A stretch of DNA of 32,226 nucleotides from an uncultured Anaerotignum sp. (GCA_910578425.1 CAJTQX010000030.1:1-32226); one strand, 5' to 3'. Positions 12,995 through 21,763 are shown, counted from the stretch's first letter. Numbers and translations: made by a program. The notes: a model not told the origin generated them from the sequence alone.

Positions 12995-13057
12995 AAAGCC
13001 ATACTAAAACCATGCCCTTCCATACAGAGGGAATGGAACACCAGAAGGAGTTTTGAT

Positions 13058-14626
13058 ATGAAACCGGCAAAACGTGTACGTCCCCGGCATCTGCCGCTGC
13101 TTGGGATGTTTTTGAATGAATATGAGGCAATGCGGCAGAAAATGGACGCAGAGGCAATGCCTGCCCTGCTTGAAATCGCGCCTCTGATATTTGGTAAGTG
13201 GTACCATTCGGCACTGGCGGCGGAAACAATACTTTCCCCTGCCAACATCATCAGCAAGGACCTGGAAAAATCCGGCGTCTGTTCGGAATTTGCGTATGTC
13301 CTGCGGACGCATCCCAAAAAGCAGGGCGCAGAGCAATACGCGTTTTCCCTCTATGAATATTCTCTGGAAGCGCATCCGCTTGTGGAGGACATGAAAACGC
13401 TGGTCGGCTTCTGCTATCCCGACTGCCGGACAGATGAGCAGGGCTTTCTGCTGCCTCAGGCAAGGGAAGTCCTGCTGCCGCGCCTCTCCTTTTCGGATGG
13501 CTTTTATCTGGAATATCTGACGCGGCTGGCATGGCTGGAAGGGCTTCTGCTGCCCATGCCCGCCATCCACACACATAAAATGCAGCCTTCTGCGGCATGC
13601 AGGGAATTTTTTGCGCAGAGTACAGCAGAAATCATAACGCAACTGGCGGAAACAGCATGCGCGCTTGCCGCCGAGCGTTTCATGTTCTCCATGCATTTGG
13701 AGGACGGCGTGGCTACGCCCGATTTTTTCCTCTCCTGTTTGGAGACACACATGGATGTAGATAAAATTTTCATTGATTTTTACAAGCGTGTAGACGTTAA
13801 TATTATGGAAATCTGGCAGACGCCGCCCGGAGAGCTTTCGGAGGATGAGCAGAATGTCATCTCCTCCTTTCTATTCACAGGCATCATGCTGGATAAATGG
13901 TTTCTGACGCCCATGAGTATGTTTTTCCGGCTGATACGTCCGCTGGCGTTTATCCCGATGCGCTTTTTTCCGCTGGTCAACCACGTTGCGGCAATGCTGC
14001 TGATGGAGCGAAACTGGGGCTCAGAGGTATTCACGCCCCCCGCCTATTATTCCCTGACCGCACTGGGAAAAGCACTGTTTGCCGCGCCGGAAGGGGCTGG
14101 TGAAAACCGTCAGGAAATGCCGGGCTCTCTGCCCTATGAACAGATTTTGGAGGCGGTAGAGCAGGAGGCAGACGTCCGGCGGCGGGAGCGTGCGGCAATG
14201 CTGAAAACCGTACCGGAAATCGTATCTATGAAGGTTTCGCTGATGCAGGATGATGAGATTTGGAAAATCATCGAAACAGGCGACAGCATCAGCCTGCACG
14301 AATTCTGCCTTGACCTCTGTGCGGCGTTCGGCATGGAGGGCGAAGAGAATTATATGCTGTCCGTACCCGACCGCAACGGTTTCCCTATGGAGTATTCTCC
14401 CGCCGGTTCAAAGCGTTCTGTCAATAAAACGGCGGGGCTTGCCCTGCGGGATCTGCCTTTGTCTGCGGGAACGCATCTGCGGCTCAGCCCATCGCCTGTC
14501 AGCGGGGCTACATTGCTGCTGGATATCCTGGCTCAGGGAGAGGGGAATCCGTTCCTCATTTATCCGAGGATTTGCAGGCAAAGCCGGAAGGTTACCGAGC
14601 AGGAACGGGAAGACGAAATGTTTTGA
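13058..14626 (+). CDS. Large orphan protein of unknown function
   Basis: A 522-residue soluble protein; ATG 13058 follows AGAAGGAG. No family is recognised with confidence. The first 350 residues are helical with many Leu and aromatic residues. Near residues 350-370 the sequence is polar and charged. The C-terminal 100 residues (SLHEFCLDLCAAFGMEGEEN, PDRNGFPMEYSP, AGTHLRLSP) vaguely recall the plasmid pRiA4b ORF-3-like fold (PF07929); this is only a resemblance. No signal peptide or membrane helix is obvious. It has its own promoter and stands between the divergent thr/lys operon and the CobD-like gene. Confidence 0.75.
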   Translation: MKPAKRVRPRHLPLLGMFLNEYEAMRQKMDAEAMPALLEIAPLIFGKWYHSALAAETILSPANIISKDLEKSGVCSEFAYVLRTHPKKQGAEQYAFSLYEYSLEAHPLVEDMKTLVGFCYPDCRTDEQGFLLPQAREVLLPRLSFSDGFYLEYLTRLAWLEGLLLPMPAIHTHKMQPSAACREFFAQSTAEIITQLAETACALAAERFMFSMHLEDGVATPDFFLSCLETHMDVDKIFIDFYKRVDVNIMEIWQTPPGELSEDEQNVISSFLFTGIMLDKWFLTPMSMFFRLIRPLAFIPMRFFPLVNHVAAMLLMERNWGSEVFTPPAYYSLTALGKALFAAPEGAGENRQEMPGSLPYEQILEAVEQEADVRRRERAAMLKTVPEIVSMKVSLMQDDEIWKIIETGDSISLHEFCLDLCAAFGMEGEENYMLSVPDRNGFPMEYSPAGSKRSVNKTAGLALRDLPLSAGTHLRLSPSPVSGATLLLDILAQGEGNPFLIYPRICRQSRKVTEQEREDEMF

Positions 14627-14709
14627 AGCATTGGAAAAACAGAGCGAAAACTTGCGGGGACAGGCATTTTCCCCCAAACGCTTTATCATTTTAGAAAGGA
14701 AGTATCAAC

Positions 14710-15801
14710 ATGTCACTAATGCACCAGCATGGCGGGGATCTGGATGAAATCCAGCGTCTTTACGGCATTCCCCGCGAAGAAATCATAGACTTCAGCGGAA
14801 ATATCAACCCGCTGGGCTTTCCCAAAACCGCGGAAAACGCCCTTGCGGCAAACCTCCGCATCATTTCCACCTACCCCGATAAACGATACACTGCACTGCG
14901 CGAAGCCATCGGGCGGTATACCGGCGCGGCGGCGGATCATATCGTTGTCGGCAACGGCTCCACGGAGCTGATTTCCACATTCATACAGACTGTACATGCG
15001 GAACATGCCGTCATCCTTGGTCCGGCATACTCCGAATATGAGCGCGAAGTCACCCTTTCCGGCGGCAGTTTCACTTATTTCCCGCTGAAAGAAGAAGATG
15101 GGTTCCGCCTGAATCTGGACGCGCTCCTGCACGCCCTTACGCCTGAAATTGGCATTTTTATCGCCTGCAATCCGAACAATCCCACCGGCACAGCGATACG
15201 CACCAATGAAATGCGCCAAATCCTTGCACACTGCAAAAAAATCGGCGCATCTGTTATGATAGATGAAACTTACATTGAATTTTCCGATATTCTGCCGGGA
15301 ATCTGCTCTATCCCTCTCGTAGAGGAGTTCGACAATCTGTTTGTTGTTCGCGGTACATCGAAGTTTTTCGCCGCCCCCGGGCTGCGTCTTGGCTATGGCG
15401 TTTCCTCCAGCCACGCTTTTTTGGAACGGCTGAAAACCAATCAGGACCCATGGAGCGTCAACAGCCTTGCCGCCTTCGCCGGAGAACTTATGTTCAGTGA
15501 TACCGCCTTTCATCAGAAAACCATCGCGCTCATTTCCGGCGAGCGGAAACAGGCGTTTCGGGAACTTTCCGGCTGGAAAAATATCAAGGCGTATCCTTCC
15601 GAAGCCAATTTCATCCTTTTAAGGCTTCTGACCGAAGCTGTCAGCGCGGCAGAATTGTTTGAACAGTTGATCCGCAAAAAAATGCTGATTCGTGACGCTG
15701 CATCTTTTACATTCCTCGATGAAAGCTATCTGCGCTTCTGCATCCTTTCGCCGGAGCAGAACGCCGCGCTTCTGCGGGAATTAAAGACGCTGGTGGAGTG
15801 A
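14710..15801 (+). CDS. CobD-like PLP aminotransferase/decarboxylase (histidinol-phosphate aminotransferase fold)
   Basis: A 363-residue fold-type I PLP enzyme. The N-terminus HQHGGDLDEIQRLYGI followed by DFSGNINPLGFP is typical of CobD, L-threonine-O-3-phosphate decarboxylase, which supplies the aminopropanol linker of cobalamin. CNPNNPTG (about residues 153-160), Asp185 in MIDETYIEF, the Schiff-base Lys218 in RGTSKFFAAPGLRLGYG and Arg226 are all present. GAAAGGAAG precedes ATG 14710. No other cobalamin gene is in the window, so histidinol-phosphate aminotransferase or a related activity remains possible; the N-terminal HGG motif favours CobD. Confidence 0.85.
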   Translation: MSLMHQHGGDLDEIQRLYGIPREEIIDFSGNINPLGFPKTAENALAANLRIISTYPDKRYTALREAIGRYTGAAADHIVVGNGSTELISTFIQTVHAEHAVILGPAYSEYEREVTLSGGSFTYFPLKEEDGFRLNLDALLHALTPEIGIFIACNPNNPTGTAIRTNEMRQILAHCKKIGASVMIDETYIEFSDILPGICSIPLVEEFDNLFVVRGTSKFFAAPGLRLGYGVSSSHAFLERLKTNQDPWSVNSLAAFAGELMFSDTAFHQKTIALISGERKQAFRELSGWKNIKAYPSEANFILLRLLTEAVSAAELFEQLIRKKMLIRDAASFTFLDESYLRFCILSPEQNAALLRELKTLVE

Positions 15802-16028
15802 CAGCGCATTGAAAAATCAGCCAGTTTGGAGCGGCATAGTAAAAACTGACATTGTATTTTTCGCCTGCAACGCACATATTACACCTTGAATAAAAAAATA
15901 AAGACCTTCATAACCATCACCTGTCTTTCCCCTCCAAGCCGCATATCTGCGCGACAAAATCAGGGGGCTGGGGCATGGTGGACAGCGTCCTCAAGGTCTT
16001 TCAGTCTTTCTTTTCAGAGGTGATTCCA

Positions 16029-16421
16029 TTGTCACATACACTCAGCCGCAGCGACCTTTGCGGCTACCTGACACTGCTGCGCAAACAGCTTGGCGGGCAG
16101 AAACTCCCCCCCGCCCCAAACGTTGTTTTTCTGAACAGCCGCGCTTTGTACTGCTACCTCGCAGACCAGTTCTGCGGGCAGGATACCATTGGCGGTATTC
16201 TGGAAAAAATCGAAACATGTATTCCGCTTGCCGTAACAAACGAGAGCTTTTCGCTTTTCCTCTCCGCCTGCCGCGAGCCGCGCGAAGAAAAAACCCGCTC
16301 CTTTCTCGAAAGCTGCAAGGCGGATTTTCTCCTTCTCGTTCACCAGACCGCAGAAAGCGAAAACGACTGGCGCGCGCTGACTGCTCTCTGCGAAGCCCTT
16401 CGCCGGAAAAATATACACTAG
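16029..16421 (+). CDS. Hypothetical protein whose stop codon lies in a MITE
   Basis: About 130 residues from the TTG at 16029, chosen because AGAGGTGAT lies 4 bases before it; an ATG at 15975 would add 18 residues but lacks a good site. No family is recognised. It looks soluble and helical with several Cys residues. The frame ends RRKNIH-TAG, and that TAG is the first three bases of MITE copy 2, so the original C-terminus may have been altered by the insertion. It stands alone between the CobD-like gene and the radical SAM gene. Confidence 0.6.
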   Translation: MSHTLSRSDLCGYLTLLRKQLGGQKLPPAPNVVFLNSRALYCYLADQFCGQDTIGGILEKIETCIPLAVTNESFSLFLSACREPREEKTRSFLESCKADFLLLVHQTAESENDWRALTALCEALRRKNIH

Positions 16422-16508
16422 GCAGTGTCGTCACAAGTGTCTGCTCACGCCTTTCCGACAAAATTATGCTCGGAAATACGTATACATGACTCATGACGAC
16501 ACCACCCA
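16419..16508 (+). mobile_element. MITE copy 2
   Basis: It runs from TAGGCAGTGTCGTCA to ACGACACCACCCA, with an interior nearly identical to copy 1 (CTTTCCGACAAAATTATGCT, ATACGTATACATGACTCATG). Its first bases form the TAG stop of the preceding gene. The right end is slightly decayed (ACCACCC instead of ACTACCT). It lies 31 bases before the radical SAM start. Confidence 0.8.
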
Positions 16509-16538
16509 GACCAAAATACAGCATCGAAAGGAGCCGCA

Positions 16539-17471
16539 ATGGAAAAGCCCTATCGCAGCCTAAATGAATATTACCGCGCGCTGTTCGGCAGGAAAGCCGC
16601 TAAAATCTCTCTTGACGGCGGCTTCACCTGCCCAAACCGAGATGGTACGCTCGGAACGAACGGCTGTCTGTTTTGCAGCGCGGGCGGTTCCGGGGATTTT
16701 GCCGAAAACGCCTCTCTCTCCATACCGGAACAAATTGCCAGCGGTCGGGCGCAGACAGCCGCCAAGTGGCCAGATGCCGTTTATATTGCCTATTTTCAGG
16801 CGTTCACAAATACATACGCCCCCGTACAGCGTCTGCGGGAGGCATACGAAGCCGCCCTTTCCTGCTCAGGTGTAGAGGGGCTTTCCATCGCCACCCGGCC
16901 CGACTGCCTTCCGCCGGATGTACTCGCGCTTTTGGAGGAGCTTGCCGGACGGACAAGGCTCTGGGTCGAACTGGGTTTCCAGACCGCAAACGAAGCCACC
17001 GCGCAGTTTATCCGGCGCGGCTATCCCAACGCTGTATTCTGTGAAGCCGTCCGCGCGCTTGCTGCCCGCAATATCCCCGTTGTTGCCCATGTCATTCTGG
17101 GTCTGCCCGGCGAAGGTTTGGCAGACGCTCTGCGTACCATTGACCTGCTGAACACCCTGCCCATACAGGGCGTAAAATTGCAGCTGCTGCACGTTCTTTC
17201 CGACAGCGGGCTTGCGGAGCTCTACTATTCCGGCGCGTATATGCCGCTGTCCAAAGAAACGTACATTTCCATGCTCGCGGCATGCATTGCCCGTCTGCGG
17301 CCGGATATCGTGCTGCACCGTCTGACAGGCGATGGCAGTGCGCGCACGCTGATCGCCCCGCTTTGGAGCCTGCAAAAGCGCGATGTACTCAACAGCATAC
17401 ACAAATATCTGCGCGAAAACGATATTTTTCAGGGAAAAGACTGGAACGGCGCGTCCGGAAAAACTTTTTGA
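16539..17471 (+). CDS. Radical SAM protein, TIGR01212/YtqA family
   Basis: A 310-residue radical SAM protein. The cluster-binding cysteines are Cys31, Cys43 and Cys46 in the characteristic CPNRDGTLGTNGCLFCS. SAM-binding and barrel motifs follow (VEGLSIATRPDC, LWVELGFQTANEATAQFIRR, IPVVAHVILGLPGE). This exact pattern marks the YtqA-like family, whose reaction has not been settled to my knowledge. ATG 16539 follows AAAGGAG. MITE copy 2 lies just upstream and may influence its promoter. Confidence 0.9.
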   Translation: MEKPYRSLNEYYRALFGRKAAKISLDGGFTCPNRDGTLGTNGCLFCSAGGSGDFAENASLSIPEQIASGRAQTAAKWPDAVYIAYFQAFTNTYAPVQRLREAYEAALSCSGVEGLSIATRPDCLPPDVLALLEELAGRTRLWVELGFQTANEATAQFIRRGYPNAVFCEAVRALAARNIPVVAHVILGLPGEGLADALRTIDLLNTLPIQGVKLQLLHVLSDSGLAELYYSGAYMPLSKETYISMLAACIARLRPDIVLHRLTGDGSARTLIAPLWSLQKRDVLNSIHKYLRENDIFQGKDWNGASGKTF

Positions 17472-17561
17472 CTCCTTCTCTCGCTTTAAGGAAAGTATTG
17501 GCGCATGGATTTGGCTGAAACAGAATGATTTTTGTAATCTTTTTAAGGAGAAATGAAGTAA

Positions 17562-18083
17562 ATGGAAAGAGATTATTTTATCAAAACAGGCAGAATAAAG
17601 TTTTCCACCTGGAAACAGGAAGATACCGCATTGGCCGAATCTCTGTGGGGGAACCCTGATGTAACCAGGTTTATTTGTGCCAGCGGGACATTCAGCGCAA
17701 AAGATATTGCGCTCCGGTTAAAGACAGAAATAGAAAATCAAATAAAATATCATATACAATACTGGCCTGTTTTTGAATTGGCCTCTAATGAGTTTATTGG
17801 CTGCTGCGGGTTAAGGCCATACAAAAACAACCAATATGAAATAGGCTTCCACTTACGTCCTAAGTTCTGGGGGCAAGGCTATGCCATGGAAGCGGCATCT
17901 GCTGTAATAGGCTATGCATTCGATATCCTGCACGCAGAAGGATTATTTGCAGGGCATAACCCTAACAATACCGCATCACGAAAATTATTGCTAAAATTAG
18001 GTTTTTGCTATATTGGCGATAAATTCTACGAACCTACGGGTCTGTACCATCCGTCATATGCAATGCAAAAAAAGCCCAATTAA
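17562..18083 (+). CDS. GNAT acetyltransferase, RimJ/RimL type
   Basis: A 173-residue GNAT-fold N-acetyltransferase. The acetyl-CoA site is the segment FHLRPKFWGQGYAMEAASAV (about residues 105-124), with the typical Q/R-G-x-G/A pattern, followed by NPNNTASRKLLLKLGF, the conserved helix of RimJ/RimL enzymes. The substrate is unknown (protein N-terminus or small molecule). AAGGAG lies 11 bases before ATG 17562; the bases between contain a two-codon ATGAAGTAA whose stop abuts the start. Its composition is more AT-rich than the neighbours, hinting at separate acquisition. Confidence 0.9.
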   Translation: MERDYFIKTGRIKFSTWKQEDTALAESLWGNPDVTRFICASGTFSAKDIALRLKTEIENQIKYHIQYWPVFELASNEFIGCCGLRPYKNNQYEIGFHLRPKFWGQGYAMEAASAVIGYAFDILHAEGLFAGHNPNNTASRKLLLKLGFCYIGDKFYEPTGLYHPSYAMQKKPN

Positions 18084-18205
18084 AAACACTTCGCCTGTAT
18101 AAACTGAGGTGCAAAACGTATTGCCGCGCAACAGAAAATTTTTTGATGCCTTTTTCGCCATTTTATGATATGATAAAATACAACACGAAGTAAGGAGGTC
18201 GCGCC

Positions 18206-18826
18206 ATGCCGGATTCCATCAAACAACTGGCGGAGCATAAGCTGATTATTCTGCATCTTGTGCAGAAAATGGGTATTGCCCTTTCCAACAGCGAAATCTG
18301 CCAATTTTTGCTTTCCAAAAACTATATGGATTATTTTTCCGTCCAGCAATATCTGGCGGAGCTGACGGATACCGGCTGGCTGGAAAAAAGCAGGGAGCAG
18401 AACAGCACGCGCTATACTCTGACGGACGAAGGTGAGGAAATCATCAATTATTTCATGCACCATATTCCGGAAGACGTAAAAAATGAAATCAACACATACG
18501 TTCATGACAACAGCAAGCGTATCCGCGCAGAATACGCCGTCACTGCCAACTATTTCCCTGAACTGAACGGTGATTTTCTTGTAAAATGCAGCCTTTGCGA
18601 TGATTCCGGCGCGGTGCTTATGGAAATCTGCGTTTCAGTAGTGTCGAAAGAGCAGGCGCAGCAGATCTGCCGGAACTGGCGCAAGCAGGTCAACCGCTAT
18701 TACCGCTCTATACTGACCTCACTTGCGGCGGAGGACGTGGAAGAACCGAAGGCAGAAGAACCGGAGGTAACAGAAGAAAAGCCGCAGAATTCTGTCCCGA
18801 ACCCTGCCAGTCTCGACAGTATCTAG
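18206..18826 (+). CDS. DUF4364 family winged-helix protein, stop codon within a MITE
   Basis: A 206-residue protein. Residues 1-75 form a winged helix similar to PadR/MarR-type DNA-binding domains (LIILHLVQKMGIALSNSEIC, followed by YTLTDEGEEIINYF). A DUF4364 C-terminal domain and an acidic Glu/Pro-rich tail follow. This family is widespread in Clostridia, with unknown targets. AAGGAGG precedes ATG 18206. The frame ends SLDSI-TAG, with TAG formed by the first bases of MITE copy 3, so the natural tail may have been longer or different. Confidence 0.85.
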   Translation: MPDSIKQLAEHKLIILHLVQKMGIALSNSEICQFLLSKNYMDYFSVQQYLAELTDTGWLEKSREQNSTRYTLTDEGEEIINYFMHHIPEDVKNEINTYVHDNSKRIRAEYAVTANYFPELNGDFLVKCSLCDDSGAVLMEICVSVVSKEQAQQICRNWRKQVNRYYRSILTSLAAEDVEEPKAEEPEVTEEKPQNSVPNPASLDSI

Positions 18827-18908
18827 GCAGTGTCGTCACAAGTGTCTGTACCCGTCTTTCCGGCAAAATAATGCTCGAAAATACGTATACTCATGACGAC
18901 ACTACCTA
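18824..18908 (+). mobile_element. MITE copy 3
   Basis: 85 bp from TAGGCAGTGTCGTCA to TGACGACACTACCTA. Compared with copies 1 and 2 it lacks five bases near the right end (one ATGAC of a short duplication). It provides the stop codon of the DUF4364 gene and is followed at once by a diverged copy of the second repeat family (18909-19020). Confidence 0.8.
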
Positions 18909-19020
18909 AGGAAATGCCGGATTTGTCTGCATTCTGCCGTCAGACGAAGGAAATTTTGCAGGAATGCAGCCGCTTCGCTTATAACTGTGAATATTTCAGA
19001 AAAATTTACCAATGTATGGT
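18909..19020 (+). repeat. Diverged copy of the 195 bp element
   Basis: TCTGCATTCTGCCG, AAGGAA, AATGCAG, GCTT and CAGAAAAATT align in order with 29500-29615. The left terminal repeat is missing, apparently cut off at the MITE. The right end is unclear. An ATG in the MITE opens a frame through here, but I do not consider it a gene. Confidence 0.5.
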
Positions 19021-19100
19021 GAGGCTGGGGAAGTCTGTGCTTCAAAAGCCGCTGGCCCTGTCCTCACAAAGCTTTACAGTTTCCCCTGGAGGTGATCGCA

Positions 19101-19829
19101 TTGCAGTCCATTTCCATCGCGGTCTGTGATGATGAACCCTATATGTCAGAGTATCTTGCGGAACAGGCTTCCGCTTTTTTTGCATGTGAAAACCTCCCCG
19201 CCCGCGTCTTTCTTTTTCCTGACGGCAATTCCCTTCTGTCCAGCGCGGAAGCCCTGCGGGCAGACGTTCTCTTTCTGGATATCCAAATGCCCCAGCCGGA
19301 TGGTCTGGAAACGGCAAAGGAGCTGCGCCGCCGCGGATTCAGCGGATTCCTTATTTTCGTAACCATACTGCGCGAAACTGTTTTTGAAGCATTTGAAGTG
19401 CAGGCATTTGATTACCTTGTGAAACCCCTCGCTCCCAATGCTTTCCGCCGCACCATGCGCCGCCTGCTTTCCGCCCTTCGGAAACAGCAGGAAAGCCGTC
19501 TGCTTGTGCAGAAGGGCAGCGCGCAGCATATCATTTCCTTTGCGGATATCTGTTTCTGCGAGGTCATCGACCGAAAGGTCTATCTGCATCTGAAGGATTC
19601 CACCGTACTGGATTATTATGAAAAAATGGAAACGCTGGAACAGCAGTTGGACGGGCGTTTTTTCAAATGTCACCGCAGCTATCTCGTAAATCTGGACTGC
19701 CTGAAAAGCTGTCAAAACGGGCGCGCATATCTGGCAAACGGCGAAAGTATCCCTGTTTCGCGTCTGCGCGGCAGGCAGTTTTCCGCCGCCATACTGCGGC
19801 ACATGGAGCAAGGGAGGTTTGAAGAATGA
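19101..19829 (+). CDS. LytTR-family response regulator (AgrA-like)
   Basis: A 242-residue response regulator. The receiver domain (about residues 4-120) shows the acidic pair DD at 10-11 and the phosphorylated Asp60 in FLDIQMPQPDGLE, then FDYLVKPL. The C-terminal LytTR DNA-binding domain (about 140-240) contains FFKCHRSYLVNLDCL. Start: TTG 19101 at 8 bases from GGAGG (19088-19092); an in-frame GTG overlaps that site. Its last codons overlap the ATG of the sensor kinase (ATGA), so the two are co-translated. It should regulate by binding paired direct repeats. Confidence 0.9.
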   Translation: MQSISIAVCDDEPYMSEYLAEQASAFFACENLPARVFLFPDGNSLLSSAEALRADVLFLDIQMPQPDGLETAKELRRRGFSGFLIFVTILRETVFEAFEVQAFDYLVKPLAPNAFRRTMRRLLSALRKQQESRLLVQKGSAQHIISFADICFCEVIDRKVYLHLKDSTVLDYYEKMETLEQQLDGRFFKCHRSYLVNLDCLKSCQNGRAYLANGESIPVSRLRGRQFSAAILRHMEQGRFEE

Positions 19830-21115
19830 CACTTTGTTTTTCCATGCTTTATCCATGCCTTTCCGGCCTTGGGGAGGTTCTGGCACAATGGCTGTTTTTT
19901 GGCAGACTGTTGGGAAAAAACAGGACTTCTCTGCGGGTATTGCCCCTGTTCCTGCTCTCCTGCCTTGGAATTTTTCTGCCCCTGCCCATTTTCTGCAAAT
20001 TTCTCCTGCTCGCCGCTCTCCTGTTCCTGTATGGCGTGGTTTTCTGCGGCAAACCCGCCGGATATTCCATATTTGCCGCCCTGCTCGCAGTAGAGCTTAC
20101 GCAGATCTGCTATGGCATTTTTCAGCCCATACTGCCCTTTTTTGCGTTCCTGCTCTGCCGCGCCCATCCAAACCCTGGCGGAACGCTTTGCATGCTGGCA
20201 GGCGATTTTCTTTCCCTCGGGCTGGCGTTTTTCTGCGGCAGAGCCATACTGCGGCAGTCCGCTCGTTGGAGCGCGGCGAAAGGCGTCCCCCTTCTTCCGG
20301 CGGCTGTCCCACTCCTTCTGGTGCTCCTTGTCAGTGGCTGGATCGCCCATTCCTTTTATGGCAATACCGTCACTTTTGACCCCGCGAATCCCATGCCATC
20401 CCTGCTCCATCTGCCGATGCTTCTGGTGCAGATGATCAGCATGTTAAGCGTATTCTGTATCCTGCATACCCGTCAGAGCGTATCCGCCCTGATGGCACAG
20501 AACTTTTTCCATATGCGGTATACTGCCGAAACACAGGCTCGATGGTGCCGTACAAAAGCCCTTCGCCATGATATGAAAAACCATCTCGCGGTTGTTCGTG
20601 GGCTTCTGGAAAAGGGGGACGGCACGTCAGCCGCCGCTTACCTTGCCGCGCTGGATGCTGCTGCCGCAGAAATTTCCGCTCCGTTCCAGACAAACCGCCC
20701 CGCGTGCGATGTTCTCCTTGCAGAAAAAGCCGCCGTTGCGGAAAGCCTCGGCATTGCATTCCACAGCACTTTGCAAATCCCCGCTTCCTGCTCTGTGGAA
20801 GATATGGATTTCTGCACCCTTCTTGCCAACGCGCTGGATAACGCGATAAATGCCTGCAAAAGCCTGCCGCCGGATACCGAACGGTTTATCCGCATTTCCA
20901 GCCAATTGCAGGGAGATTTTCTGCTGATTACAGTTGAAAACAGTTTTAACGGCAGCCTGCATATCCGCTCTGGAACTGGGCTGTTCAATATCCGGCAGAC
21001 CACAAAAAAATACGGCGGTACGGCAGAAATCCGCACGGCGGGCGGCGTGTTCCGCCTGCACATGCTTCTCTCCATTTCACAGCATTCCTCTCACATTTCG
21101 CGTCATTTCCATTGA
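19826..21115 (+). CDS. AgrC-like sensor histidine kinase, GHKL type
   Basis: A 429-residue membrane kinase. Six or seven hydrophobic segments fill residues 1-215, the usual sensor for peptide signals in AgrC-type kinases. The phosphorylated His248 lies in LRHDMKNHL. An N box (LLANALDNAINACK) and a G box (GTGLFNIRQ) make up the GHKL ATPase. ATG 19826 overlaps the regulator's stop. No AgrB protease or precursor peptide is found next to it, so the signal is unknown. Confidence 0.9.
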   Translation: MTLCFSMLYPCLSGLGEVLAQWLFFGRLLGKNRTSLRVLPLFLLSCLGIFLPLPIFCKFLLLAALLFLYGVVFCGKPAGYSIFAALLAVELTQICYGIFQPILPFFAFLLCRAHPNPGGTLCMLAGDFLSLGLAFFCGRAILRQSARWSAAKGVPLLPAAVPLLLVLLVSGWIAHSFYGNTVTFDPANPMPSLLHLPMLLVQMISMLSVFCILHTRQSVSALMAQNFFHMRYTAETQARWCRTKALRHDMKNHLAVVRGLLEKGDGTSAAAYLAALDAAAAEISAPFQTNRPACDVLLAEKAAVAESLGIAFHSTLQIPASCSVEDMDFCTLLANALDNAINACKSLPPDTERFIRISSQLQGDFLLITVENSFNGSLHIRSGTGLFNIRQTTKKYGGTAEIRTAGGVFRLHMLLSISQHSSHISRHFH

Positions 21116-21166
21116 AACGCGCAGTGTCCGGCGGTAAAATCAGGGAAACGCAAAGGAGGGATTCCC

Positions 21167-21655
21167 ATGAGCATACAGAACATACAGAACCAGCCTGTCG
21201 GCACACCGGAACGTGTAAAACCACAGGAGCATGTACAATCGCAGGAACGCGTACAATCGCCGGAGAGCGTGCAATCGCCGCTATCCCCCGCCAGTCTGCC
21301 GGAAAGCACTCCCGCCCCCCGCTATGACGAATATGTTCCAGAGGAAAAAACGGAACGCCAGTCTATCGGGCTTTACCGCATAGAACCGGATGAGGACGGC
21401 AGCCCCCGCGCCGTTTTTGACGCACTGGAGGATGAACCGAAAACGGAACGCTGTACCGCCGATACCGGCAGGGTCGACCGCGAAATCGAAATGCTGAGGG
21501 AAGAAAGGAAACGGCTGGAACAGCAGCTGCGCGCCGCCAATGACTCTGATCCACAGAAGGCGGCAGAGCTTCAGCAAAAACTGGCAGCTTTGGAAAGCGA
21601 GCTGGCGCAAAAGGACAATGATGCGTACCGCCGTCAGCATACTGTTTTTTCATAA
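21167..21655 (+). CDS. Coiled-coil protein with VQSPE repeats
   Basis: A 162-residue soluble protein. The N-terminus has three tandem hexapeptide units (EHVQSQ, ERVQSP, ESVQSP) encoded by an 18-base DNA repeat at about 21228-21281, followed by a Pro-rich linker. Residues about 105-150 form a clear coiled coil (DREIEMLREERKRLEQQL). AAAGGAGGG precedes ATG 21167. It follows the two-component genes but with its own ribosome binding site and a 51-base gap. Function unknown; similar small coiled-coil proteins are common in Clostridia. Confidence 0.75.
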   Translation: MSIQNIQNQPVGTPERVKPQEHVQSQERVQSPESVQSPLSPASLPESTPAPRYDEYVPEEKTERQSIGLYRIEPDEDGSPRAVFDALEDEPKTERCTADTGRVDREIEMLREERKRLEQQLRAANDSDPQKAAELQQKLAALESELAQKDNDAYRRQHTVFS

Positions 21656-21678
21656 AGCATGAATTGTTTCCGGAATAA

Positions 21679-21742
21679 AAAAGGATTGCGAAAACCTCAC
21701 AGAGCGAATTTTTCCGCTGCACAAGGTTTCCTCAATCCTTTT
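21679..21742. terminator. Bidirectional terminator between the coiled-coil gene and uvrA
   Basis: AAAAGGATTG (21679-21688) pairs with CAATCCTTTT (21733-21742), and the inner AAACCT/AGGTTT pair extends the arm. T-rich or A-rich stem ends on both strands fit termination of two converging genes. The loop contains a smaller AGCG/CGCT hairpin. Confidence 0.6.
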
Positions 21743-21763
21743 CTGCTTTGTGTGGATGCCCCT

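Noticed and set aside
18893..19129. 78-codon frame starting within MITE copy 3
   Set aside because: Its ATG belongs to the MITE and its body to the second repeat family; the end overlaps the regulator gene in another frame.
21112..21166. Possible AgrD-like peptide gene after the sensor kinase
   Set aside because: The gap is too short and contains no start with a ribosome site followed by a Cys-containing peptide.
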